Assembly (NCBI GenBank): GCA_026706665.1
Contig: JAPOYI010000202.1
Location: 1-32,858 of the forward strand
DNA from: Gammaproteobacteria bacterium
GTDB taxonomy: Bacteria; Pseudomonadota; Gammaproteobacteria; Pseudomonadales; Azotimanducaceae
Direction of reading: 5' to 3'
Length of the DNA stretch: 32,858 nt
Below the pieces are notes generated by a model. The model saw only the letters and a program-made list of their open reading frames with translations. It ran no database searches and was not told the origin of the DNA. Of the stretch, positions 15,726 to 24,740 are shown in pieces (the stretch's first letter is position 1; each line of letters starts with the position of its first letter). A program made the translations under genes and the position numbers.

Positions 15726-18700
15726 TTAAACGGATTCGTCGAGCCGCAATCCCCGTCGCGCTTCCTCCGAAGCGTCGATTCGGTTCTTCAGATCTTCAGC
15801 GTAGTCCGTGTCGCCGACCGAATCGGCCAATGGGGCCAGTATCCGCATCACGGCCAGTTTGTCCCCGGTATCCGCCACGCGGCCGACCCGCAGGGCCGTG
15901 GCGGGATCGCCAGCTTGCTGAAGCCCCTCGATGATTTCGACTTCCTGTTCGACGGTGAGGTTGCGCTGGGCCAGCGCTTCAGCGGCGAGTTCGGGCGGGA
16001 GCGCGTTGCCGACACGCAAGGCCATCAGGACAAGGTGTTGCAGACCCAGGCGGTTCGGGTCGACGGTTATGCTGTCGGCGAGTTTCGACACGATGGCCCT
16101 GGCATGGTCGTCCTCGCCGCGCGAGTGCAATTGCCAGGCCAGGACGAACGCCGCTTCGAGCACGCCGGCGCGGTTGAGGCCGGGGTCGTCCAGCCAGGAA
16201 ACCATGGCGTCCCCGGCGGCGGTCATCCAGGCCACGTCACCTGGCCAATGGTGTTCGGCCTCGGCCGGGAACGGGCGCTCGCGGCGCAGGATCAGGTCGT
16301 GCAGTGGAGCGGGAGTGCCGAAGTAGAGGTCGAGTTGGCGCAGGCCGTAGAGTTGTCCCAGGGTTCGGAGAGCATCCATGAGCTGGTACCGCTCTTGCTG
16401 TTGCGAGTCCGAAAGCGCGTCAATGGAATCAGCCCCAGGCCCGGTCGAGCCGAGAAGGGCGCGTAGCAGTTCGATTGCGCGCGCCGTGTTTCCGGCCGTG
16501 GCATTCAGGCGCACCAGTTCGACCGCCTTGGCACTTTCCCAGTCCCCGAGGGGTATCTCCGCGCTTGACGCAGTCTCGGAGAACCTGGCCGCTTCAGCGA
16601 GCGCATCCCGCGGCGCGTAGACGCTGGCGAGGACCCGCAGCAGGAAAACGTCGAAATAGGCCGCGTAGGCATCGTGCCGGTCGGCGCGCCGCGCTGCAAC
16701 GAGAATGCTCTCCACCGTATCGCGCGCCAGGTCCGGAGGCAGCGTCTCGGTGACTTCGCGGGCAAGCTCCGAGAGGTCCATGACGGCTCCGGTGGGACCT
16801 CCCCCAATCATGACGATCCCCCCGCCTCGGCGGTTGAACTCGCCGTGCCGCGCGAGTTTGGCCGTCAGCAGCCGATAGTGTTCGGACGACTCGTCGAACG
16901 CCCCCGCCCTTGCGTGCAGCCTCGCCGTGGCGAGGATCTGCAACGCGGTGGGATCCTCGATGCGGTTGGCCCGCTCGCTGAAGGCATCGTGCTCGGACTC
17001 GGCAAGCTCTTCCGACTGCTGGTGGCGCAGGAGCATCCAGACGGTAAAGTCGTGATCGCCGAGTTTGCCGATACGGGTAGCCAATGCCTCGGCCCGCCCG
17101 TCGCCGGCGTATGCCTCGCCCAGCAGCCGGTAAAAGCGATGCAGGTGACGCCGCTGTTCGTCCGGCAGGGAGCGCAGGTAAAGGTCGAACTCCGTAGCGG
17201 CATAGGGCTGTGCCGCGAGGGTCCCGAACAGGGTCTTCGGATCTGCCGCATCGTCCCCGTCAAGCAGGGCATCGAGCCGGAAGTCGCGGCTGGAACCCCC
17301 GTAGTAACGGACAGGGTCGTCGGTTTCGGGGTCCAGCGGTAACGACAGGATCATGTTGATCGCGTACCCCGCCGGGAGTCCGAAGGGGCGGCTTTCGTCT
17401 GGCGCCTGGGATGCACGCCAAACGGTCCGTAGCGCCTGTCTGGCCGCATCGTCGTCAGGACCCGCCTCGGCAGTCGCAAGCTCCCGCAGCGTATCGACGC
17501 TGCGGTCGACGTGGGGGGACAGGGGACGGTAGCGGGGTTCGAGGGTGCCGCGGTAGATTGCGCGGAAGAGCTGCGCGCTGGAAGCGGTCGAGAATCCGCG
17601 CTCGGCCTGCACTTTGCCAAGCAGATCCTCGACAACCGACGTTTCGCGCAGATCCGGGCCGCCGTCCGTCACCAGCGCGAGCGCAGCGTCGTACCGCTCC
17701 CGGTAAGTTAGCAGGTAGTACAACGCCGCTCGCAGGATCTCATCCTCGGAATCGCTTTCGTAACAGGCCCAGAGCGCCTTCTCCGCCGCGTCCCACTGCG
17801 CCAGTTCAAGGTGCGCGAGCACGAGTTCCCGCAGATAGCGGTGGTCGTCCGGATAGCGCTCGACCAGGACGGGTAGCAGTTCCGCGCGTCGTTCCATCTT
17901 CTCGCGTGGTGCCTGAACGCCGTAGTACCGGTTCGAGAACTCGAATCGATAAACGATGCGCACGGTCTCGGCGTCGTGCGCCGTGTCGCCGCGCCGGACC
18001 GAGTCCAGGATGCGCGCCCGGACCGGGGCATACTTCTCATCGGTGCCGGACAACGCACCCCAGTATCGAACGCCGGCGCGCTCCAGTTCGAGCATCTTCG
18101 AGAAAGCCTCGTCGTCGGTGCCTTCGAGGATGCCCTCCAGGATGGCGGCGATATCGATGGTCATCTGCGCCATACGCTGGGCCTGCCCCGCAAGCTCGTA
18201 GAGCACGCCGCGGTTGGTGGGGTGCGCCCCGGGCACGAGCAATACCCGGAATATCGTGGATTGAGTGAACTCGCTCGTCAGGTCCTGCCTGGAGAGGTAG
18301 TCGGTAGCCGCTTCCGCCAGGGCTTCGCGTTGGGGCGCCGACAACTCCAGCTTCAGCAGGTCGTGGGCCATGGAGACGAAGCCCCGGGAACCGTACTCGC
18401 CGCGCCTCTGCCGGGCGGCCGTTGCCGCAAGGTGGCGTAGCTGATCGTCGACGGACGCCTTGGCCTGGAGGTATTTCCACACGCCGTCGCCGGAGTAGAA
18501 GAAGTAAACGCTGGGATCGTCCTGCGTGGCGGGGTCAGCGAGAATGTCGAACAGTTCCTCGACGGTGATGATCTCGCGACCCAGGTCCGACTCGATCTCG
18601 AGCACCAAATCGGCATCCGCTCGAATCAGCTCGAGGAACGACTCGGCGTCGTCCTTGAGCGTCACCGCGATCGCCGCGACCAGCCGCTTGAAGTTGCTCG

Positions 18701-21700
18701 CGTCCAGCAATGCCCGCGCGTAGGCGAGCCCTTCGCGGTATTTGCCCTCGCCGATCCGGTCCCGGAACAGTGTCAGGAGGTCCTCGTCGTCGCCGGCAAG
18801 CCGTGCCAGGCGCACGGCAGCTTCGAAGTCGTCGTTGCGCTTCGCGTTCTCCATGTGGCGGCGGAGCAGCGGCTCGTCCGCCTGGATGTCGACGACGTCT
18901 TCGGCTTCGACCAGGAAATGCTCCTCGATAGCGGCATCCAGGTGCTCGCTGAGGGGGTCGTCTTCGGCTCGTTCGGCGACCCGGCGGGCGAAATCCGCGA
19001 TGCGGTCGAGCCTGGTGTATTCGTCGAGTTCCATGCCCTCGGCATCCGAATCCTTTTGAGGAGCGGCGGCGGCATCCTCCGAAGCCCCGGCGAGTACGGC
19101 CGAAAGCTCGGTGTCGAACATCGCCTTGATGGCATCGATGCGGGCGCTGGCTACATTGCGGTGTTCGGGCCAGGTCGTGAGGAACCCTTGAGCGAGGTAC
19201 TCGAAGTAGGTGCGGTAATCGCGCGTCACGCTGGTGTCGGGACCCCGGCCCAAGAATGCGAAGGGCGAGGCGTTCGCGCCGGGGCGTTCCTCCACGCGTT
19301 TCGTGGCAAGGGTGCGCAAAACATTGTCGACCCCCCGGAAGTAGAGCGCGTTGGCAACGTCGTCCTGTCCCCGGGTCTCTCGCAGCATCGCGGCCCTGGC
19401 GAGAAGCGTCAGGTCGTCCCGGCTCACGTTCAGCGCGCGCGTGTACCAGTTGAGCGACTCCTCCGGGTACCCGGTGTCGAGAAACAGGTCCGCCTTGGTC
19501 TGATCCACGTTGATCAGGCCTGTGATGTCGTTGATCAGGTCGAATGCCTGCACGGCGCCCTGCACCGCGCCTTCCTCCAGCAGAACCTTGCCGAGATTGA
19601 TGAAGACTTCCGGCGGGAGTTCCTGCCGCAACCCGATCAGACGGCGGCCGTGAGTGAGTTGCCTTTCGGGATCGCCAGCGCCTGTCGAGAACCCTGCGAA
19701 ACCGGTTTGCGCCGTCGCCAGCGTGACCAGTTCGCGCAGCACCGAGGGGCGCCGTACGCCCGCCTCCGAGAGCGAGTTTTCGACAGCGCGAAATTCCGCT
19801 TCCCTGTCGCCGACCTCCTGCGCAATGTCCCCGAGCAGTTGATAGAGATAGAACTTGTCGTTGTGGCCGGCGATACGCTCCAGGATGATCCGCTGGGTCC
19901 AGCGGAAGGTCCTGCGCATCGCCGGCGTCAGTTCCTCGGTGAACGTCCGCGCCCCGATCATGTTGATGATGCCGTCGATCGCGACCACGAACTCGGCGTC
20001 GTCCCCGGCGTGTTCGGCCACGTACTGGAGTATTGCGACCGCTTCGTCCCGCTGGCCCGAACTCTTCATGAGGTCGGCCATCAGCAGCAGGTTGTCACTG
20101 ATCTCCGGGTGTATCACCAGCGTGCGGCGGTAGCTCGCGATGGCCTGCTGGTTGAAACCGCCCATGGAGTAGATGCCCGCTTCGAATTCGCCGCTCACAC
20201 CTTCCTCGTCGAGTTCGCGCAGGCGGGCGAGCCAGTGCTGGATCTCGCTGAAACGGTCATCGGACTGCTCGGCCAGGTCGAATGCCAGCATGTTGAGCAC
20301 GATATTCTGGATGTGTTCGACCTCGTTTTCGGGGTCCACCGTCACGAGTTCGCGCAGCACCTCGTCGTAGGCGGAGTAGTCGGCGAGCATCATGTGGACC
20401 TTGCCGAGCTGGCGCAGGCGTTCCGTCTCGCCGGCGTCGCTGTAACGCGCGTAGTCCTCTATGACCTCGGTGGCCGACAGGTGGTCGCCGACTTCCGTGT
20501 AGACCCGCACGAGGAGGCCAACCTCGTTGCGGTCGGCGTGTTTCCGGATGAGCTTTTCCTCCAGTTCCACGACGATGTCGCCGAGGACGTTGAGTTCGGT
20601 CGCGAGCAGCAGGAACTGGCTTTCGGCCAGGCTTCGCCGCGCGGCACTCTCGACGCTTACCCAGAGTTCGCGCCAGGCGCCCATGGCGTCTTCCTTGCGT
20701 CCGGCAACGCTGTAGAGCCACGCAAGCCGCATGCGTTCGTCGTAGCCGAGCTCGCCTTCGCGGTCGCGCAGCCGCTCGAGTATGCGGATCGCCGCCTCGG
20801 GCCTGTTAAGGCGTTCATAGGCATCGGCCAGGTCCCGAATCCCCGTCGTGCCGTCGCCAAGGACGGCTTCGAGCCGTTCCACCGCCGCGACCGCCTGCTC
20901 GGTTTCGCCGCGGCGCAGTCGCAGGTCGAAGAGGAAGATCAGCGCCTGGGGAGTTTCCCCGAACGCCGCCATCTGATCTTCGATCATGTCGACCGCTTCC
21001 TCGACGAATCCCATCTGCACCATGGCTTCGCCCGCTTCGGCGAGGATCTCGATTCGGTCGCGATTGCGTGCCGCCAGCCGATGCCAGACGGCGAGGGCGT
21101 CTTCCGGCCGGGCCATGTTCAGGTAGTGGGAGGCGAGACCGGCGAACCACGCGACGACATCGGGTTCCGTGGCCATCAGCCTCTCGTACTCGGCGACCAT
21201 GTCGTCGGGCCGCCCGGCGGCGTCGTAGAGCTTGATCAGGCGGCTACGGGCGTCCACATCGACGCGGGTGTCGTCCGCGGCCTGGTAGAACGCGATGGCG
21301 TCGTCGTAGTTCTCGGTTTCGATGAGCGCGTCGACCCGGGCCTGCACGAGCATCGGATCCGGTTCACCATTGGCCCCCGTCTGCGTCGCAAGATGCGCAA
21401 GCAGTTCGTCGAGGGCATCGTCCTTGCGATAGGACTCGGCGAGCAGCGCCAGCGCGTACAGGGCGTCTGCCCGGACCTCCGTCGCCCGGTATGCGGTCCA
21501 GGCCGCCTCCTGGGCGAGGTCATGATCGCCGGCATCGATGGCCCACTGGGCAACGCGGACGTGCTGGCGGAACGGATTGCCGGATGCCTCGGCCGGGTCG
21601 TAGAGCACCAGGGCCTGGTCGGCATGTCCGAGCAGCGCGAGAGTGATGGCCGCCCGGTTGCGGAACGCGGGGTCGGCTTGAGCAGCCAACGATACCAGCG

Positions 21701-22205
21701 CGTCGATGTTTCGGTTGCTGGCTTCCGCCATCGTGAGGCGGATGCGAATGAACTCTTTCTCCGCCGCAATGCCGGTGGCTTCGGCGGCTTTCCGGTACCA
21801 CTCGGTTGCGTCCGCCGGATTGCCTGTCGCGTCGAGGAGACGGGCCTTGAGCAACAGGGCATCCGGCGTCTCGCGGAGTGCCAGCGCCCTGTCGACGGTA
21901 CCGAGCGCCCGTTCCTGGTCGCCGTGCCGCCAGTGGATGTGGGCGATCGTCAGGTAATGGTTGGCCCGTTCCTGCGCGGTCTTGTCCCGATTCTCGGCGA
22001 ACACGCCGATGCGCCTGGCGGCGAGGTCGATGCTGCCGTAATCGAGAATGGTCTCGTTGTAGAGCGCTGATATCCTCTGCAGGTCGACGCGGTCGGACTC
22101 TGCATTCGACCTCACCATTTCGGCGAGTGCGCTGGCGGCCATTGCGTCGCCGGAAAGCGGGCCGAGCGCCAGCAGGATCGCCACGATGTAGCGGTACGCG
22201 GTCAC
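15726..22205 (-). CDS. Giant exported TPR-type repeat protein
   Basis: A 2159-residue protein, the last and largest gene of the operon. An N-terminal signal peptide (YIVAILLALGPLSG, cleavage near AMA, residue 23) sends it to the periplasm. The rest is almost wholly helix-turn-helix repeats of the TPR type, clearest in about residues 50-700 (WYRKAAEATG, ALALRETPDALLLKARL), with more diverged helical repeats beyond. It is very acidic. A glycine-rich patch (GGGIVMIGGGPTG) lies near residue 1795. No enzyme domain or further membrane segment was seen. I chose the GTG at 22205, which overlaps the upstream TGA by four bases; an upstream ATG at 22334 would bury the signal peptide. It probably scaffolds protein complexes together with the membrane VWA proteins. 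Confidence 0.88.
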   Translation of the reverse strand: MTAYRYIVAILLALGPLSGDAMAASALAEMVRSNAESDRVDLQRISALYNETILDYGSIDLAARRIGVFAENRDKTAQERANHYLTIAHIHWRHGDQERALGTVDRALALRETPDALLLKARLLDATGNPADATEWYRKAAEATGIAAEKEFIRIRLTMAEASNRNIDALVSLAAQADPAFRNRAAITLALLGHADQALVLYDPAEASGNPFRQHVRVAQWAIDAGDHDLAQEAAWTAYRATEVRADALYALALLAESYRKDDALDELLAHLATQTGANGEPDPMLVQARVDALIETENYDDAIAFYQAADDTRVDVDARSRLIKLYDAAGRPDDMVAEYERLMATEPDVVAWFAGLASHYLNMARPEDALAVWHRLAARNRDRIEILAEAGEAMVQMGFVEEAVDMIEDQMAAFGETPQALIFLFDLRLRRGETEQAVAAVERLEAVLGDGTTGIRDLADAYERLNRPEAAIRILERLRDREGELGYDERMRLAWLYSVAGRKEDAMGAWRELWVSVESAARRSLAESQFLLLATELNVLGDIVVELEEKLIRKHADRNEVGLLVRVYTEVGDHLSATEVIEDYARYSDAGETERLRQLGKVHMMLADYSAYDEVLRELVTVDPENEVEHIQNIVLNMLAFDLAEQSDDRFSEIQHWLARLRELDEEGVSGEFEAGIYSMGGFNQQAIASYRRTLVIHPEISDNLLLMADLMKSSGQRDEAVAILQYVAEHAGDDAEFVVAIDGIINMIGARTFTEELTPAMRRTFRWTQRIILERIAGHNDKFYLYQLLGDIAQEVGDREAEFRAVENSLSEAGVRRPSVLRELVTLATAQTGFAGFSTGAGDPERQLTHGRRLIGLRQELPPEVFINLGKVLLEEGAVQGAVQAFDLINDITGLINVDQTKADLFLDTGYPEESLNWYTRALNVSRDDLTLLARAAMLRETRGQDDVANALYFRGVDNVLRTLATKRVEERPGANASPFAFLGRGPDTSVTRDYRTYFEYLAQGFLTTWPEHRNVASARIDAIKAMFDTELSAVLAGASEDAAAAPQKDSDAEGMELDEYTRLDRIADFARRVAERAEDDPLSEHLDAAIEEHFLVEAEDVVDIQADEPLLRRHMENAKRNDDFEAAVRLARLAGDDEDLLTLFRDRIGEGKYREGLAYARALLDASNFKRLVAAIAVTLKDDAESFLELIRADADLVLEIESDLGREIITVEELFDILADPATQDDPSVYFFYSGDGVWKYLQAKASVDDQLRHLAATAARQRRGEYGSRGFVSMAHDLLKLELSAPQREALAEAATDYLSRQDLTSEFTQSTIFRVLLVPGAHPTNRGVLYELAGQAQRMAQMTIDIAAILEGILEGTDDEAFSKMLELERAGVRYWGALSGTDEKYAPVRARILDSVRRGDTAHDAETVRIVYRFEFSNRYYGVQAPREKMERRAELLPVLVERYPDDHRYLRELVLAHLELAQWDAAEKALWACYESDSEDEILRAALYYLLTYRERYDAALALVTDGGPDLRETSVVEDLLGKVQAERGFSTASSAQLFRAIYRGTLEPRYRPLSPHVDRSVDTLRELATAEAGPDDDAARQALRTVWRASQAPDESRPFGLPAGYAINMILSLPLDPETDDPVRYYGGSSRDFRLDALLDGDDAADPKTLFGTLAAQPYAATEFDLYLRSLPDEQRRHLHRFYRLLGEAYAGDGRAEALATRIGKLGDHDFTVWMLLRHQQSEELAESEHDAFSERANRIEDPTALQILATARLHARAGAFDESSEHYRLLTAKLARHGEFNRRGGGIVMIGGGPTGAVMDLSELAREVTETLPPDLARDTVESILVAARRADRHDAYAAYFDVFLLRVLASVYAPRDALAEAARFSETASSAEIPLGDWESAKAVELVRLNATAGNTARAIELLRALLGSTGPGADSIDALSDSQQQERYQLMDALRTLGQLYGLRQLDLYFGTPAPLHDLILRRERPFPAEAEHHWPGDVAWMTAAGDAMVSWLDDPGLNRAGVLEAAFVLAWQLHSRGEDDHARAIVSKLADSITVDPNRLGLQHLVLMALRVGNALPPELAAEALAQRNLTVEQEVEIIEGLQQAGDPATALRVGRVADTGDKLAVMRILAPLADSVGDTDYAEDLKNRIDASEEARRGLRLDESV

Positions 22206-24739
22206 AGTCGCACCTCCCGCGGCCAGCGGCGGTACAGCAGTTCCCCGATGTAGGCGGCCAGCGCCAGCAACAGCAGGAGCGGCCACAGCCGGGTCACCAC
22301 GTAGGACAGCTCTCCCTGGTTTCCGGCGAGCCACTCACCCACAGGGCCCGATGGTGGAGTTCCGCCGACGCTCGCCAGGTGAACGCCCCCGGTCCGTTGG
22401 GCCAGGCGCTCGAGATCCAGCGCTCTCGCCGGGTCGACCTGCTTTTCGTTCGCGATGTCGGAAGCCGCCGGAAGGGCGATGCGCTGGACCGGCTGGTCGG
22501 CGCGAGCGAGACTGGAGGTGACTTCTACGCGCGCCGTTTCCCCGGGTGGGAGGACGATCTCCGCCTCGAACAGCCCGGGTGCGTTTTCCTTGAAGTTGAT
22601 GGCGTTGGCTCCCGAGGACACGCCCTGGGCATCCACGATTACCGCCCGCGGGAAAAGCCCCGCATCGTGATTTGTCCGTTCCGCCCTCAACTCGACAATG
22701 TGTCGGCGTCGCTTGAGAGTGAGGCGGAACGGCGGATTGTCCGCCGCCGTGCGCCCAAGCAGTCTTCCCAGGAAGGAACCGTAGTCCGGCCAGTCACTCC
22801 ACCGGGCCGTCCCTTCTCCGACCGGCTCCGTCATCAGGGCGGTAACCCTTCCCAGGCCGAAATGCCAACTGGCAAGGATGGGATCGCGTCCCGTAGCTTC
22901 TTCGAGGAGAGTCTCGGCTCCCTCGCGCGGTTCCACCTCGGAGTATCCGAGCAATGCCGGAACGCGCGGGTCGGCGCCGCCCCACCAGCCCTGTCCGCCG
23001 AGTGCCGTCACTTCGAAAACGCCGCGCTTGTAGCGGGGCGGCTTGCGGGTGGAAGGCTGCTTCAGGATGAGTTCGACCAGGCTGAACTGGTCGCCTACCG
23101 AGTAGAAGCGCCCCTGGCCCCAGTTGGCGATGTCCGACATGATGAGGTTGTGCCCGCCCTGTCCGGCGAGGATCGTCGAGACGTTGATATTGTCCCGCGA
23201 TATGCGGCGCACCATGCGCTCGTAATTGCTGTCCTCCACCCCCGCGTCGGTGATCAGCAGAATGTGCTTGTAGCGGGTGTTGACGTTCTTGAGGCCGTAG
23301 TACGCCTCTTGAATCGCAGGGTAAAGTATGGTTCCGCCGATGGCCTTCATGCGGCCGATGGCGCGGTCGATCTCGATCTTGTTCGATGCCGGCTGCATCG
23401 GCACCGCCCAGTGCTTGGCGCCGTAGAACTCGACGATCCCGATGCGGTCGTGCGGCTGCAGGCGGCGCACGGCGATCCGGGCGACCTGCTTGGCGAGTTC
23501 GATGCGCGAACCGGCCATCGAACCGGACGTGTCGATGATGATGGCGAGGCCGACGCTCGGATCGATCTTCTCCTCCTCGCCGGTGATCTCGACAGGCAGG
23601 ACGTCCGCAACGGGCGTGCCATGGTAGCCACCGTCGGCAAAGGCCGCGCCGCCGCCGCTCGCAAGGACGCCGACCCCCTGGTCCTGTACGGCGGTGACAA
23701 GACTGCGCTGGGATTCCACGGAAAAAAGGCGCGCGGGGACGTCGTCGAGCATCACGACGTCGAAGCGGGTGAAGTCGAACCCGTCGCCAAACCTGTCGGG
23801 TGGCATATCGGCCAGATCGAACCCGATGCCGAGCAGGGAATGCAGCCGGTCCACTGACGCGCTGTGCCGATCACCGACATGGAGGACGCGGAGGGGTTCC
23901 TGAACGGCGACAACACCGTGCAGCCGGTTGTTGGAGAGATCGCCATCCGCTTCGGCCGGCGCACGGAGTTCCGCGGTGATGTCGAGGAACCCGGCTTGCG
24001 CGGCCTCGAACTCGATCCCCGCGGGACATCGGGAATCGCAGTCGAACGGCCCCGAACTGCCGAGGATGTCGTCGCCGCTCGTGAGGACGACCTCGAAAGC
24101 CGTTCCGGTCCCGACGACGTCGACGGTGGCGCGAACGGACTCTCCGGGCCTCGCCGCGCTCGATCGAAGATTGACCAGGAAGGGGTCGTCGTGGGGCCGA
24201 AGCTGGACCGTGTGCACGGGAATCTCGCGCTCGAGTACCTGGGCGAGCGGCCCTCCCCAATGGCGGTCCGTACTGCGTCCGTCGGAGATCAGCATCACGG
24301 AACCGGCGAGTCCCGCGGGTATCGACTGGGCGGCGAGTTCCAGCGCGTCCCCTAGGGGCGAACGGCCATCGGTCACAGGTTCGGCGGGTGCGCGCATCCA
24401 CTCGATGTCCGCGTCGAGCGGAACCGGACCATCGCCACCGACCTGGACGAGGGTGGCACTCTGGCCGGTCCCAAGCCGGCCGAGCAGGTCGCCGGCCACG
24501 GCCGCCGCCCCGTCTCGTTCCCCGGGGAACAGGCTTGAGGACTGGTCGAGAACGATGGCGTGGTGCTGTTCCACCGCACTGCGGACCAGCACCGGCTGCA
24601 TCAACGCGAGGATGACAAGCGTGAGCACGAGGGTGCGGATCACGCCGTGCGCGACCCCCGGCCGCGACGGCAGGAACCACACCAGCGGCACGGCCACGAA
24701 CAGCAGCGCCATGAACGGCTGCAGGAAGGAAAGCCACAT
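22202..24739 (-). CDS. Membrane protein with two VWA-like domains and a GATase1-like region
   Basis: An 845-residue protein. Two N-terminal helices (about residues 5-23 and 33-52) are followed by a VWA-like segment with VLDQSSS (Asp65) and MLISDGRST (149-157). After a beta-rich part comes a class-I glutamine-amidotransferase-like fold (284-385, VLHVGD to VLPVEI), then a full VWA domain with IIIDTSGSM (Asp403), VEFYGAKHW and LLITDAGVED. A single C-terminal helix (LWPLLLLLALAAYIGELL) ends the protein. It is best compared with the large Bat/GATase1-like membrane proteins of MoxR operons. The ATG at 24739 follows the upstream stop by one base, and the next gene overlaps by four bases. Confidence 0.88.
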   Translation of the reverse strand: MWLSFLQPFMALLFVAVPLVWFLPSRPGVAHGVIRTLVLTLVILALMQPVLVRSAVEQHHAIVLDQSSSLFPGERDGAAAVAGDLLGRLGTGQSATLVQVGGDGPVPLDADIEWMRAPAEPVTDGRSPLGDALELAAQSIPAGLAGSVMLISDGRSTDRHWGGPLAQVLEREIPVHTVQLRPHDDPFLVNLRSSAARPGESVRATVDVVGTGTAFEVVLTSGDDILGSSGPFDCDSRCPAGIEFEAAQAGFLDITAELRAPAEADGDLSNNRLHGVVAVQEPLRVLHVGDRHSASVDRLHSLLGIGFDLADMPPDRFGDGFDFTRFDVVMLDDVPARLFSVESQRSLVTAVQDQGVGVLASGGGAAFADGGYHGTPVADVLPVEITGEEEKIDPSVGLAIIIDTSGSMAGSRIELAKQVARIAVRRLQPHDRIGIVEFYGAKHWAVPMQPASNKIEIDRAIGRMKAIGGTILYPAIQEAYYGLKNVNTRYKHILLITDAGVEDSNYERMVRRISRDNINVSTILAGQGGHNLIMSDIANWGQGRFYSVGDQFSLVELILKQPSTRKPPRYKRGVFEVTALGGQGWWGGADPRVPALLGYSEVEPREGAETLLEEATGRDPILASWHFGLGRVTALMTEPVGEGTARWSDWPDYGSFLGRLLGRTAADNPPFRLTLKRRRHIVELRAERTNHDAGLFPRAVIVDAQGVSSGANAINFKENAPGLFEAEIVLPPGETARVEVTSSLARADQPVQRIALPAASDIANEKQVDPARALDLERLAQRTGGVHLASVGGTPPSGPVGEWLAGNQGELSYVVTRLWPLLLLLALAAYIGELLYRRWPREVRL

Positions 24740-24740
24740 G

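Noticed and set aside
18855-22070. Plus-strand open frame of 1071 codons opposite the giant TPR gene
   Set aside because: Its translation has no family features, and the minus frame has a signal peptide, TPR pattern and coupled start. Long antisense frames are expected at this GC content.
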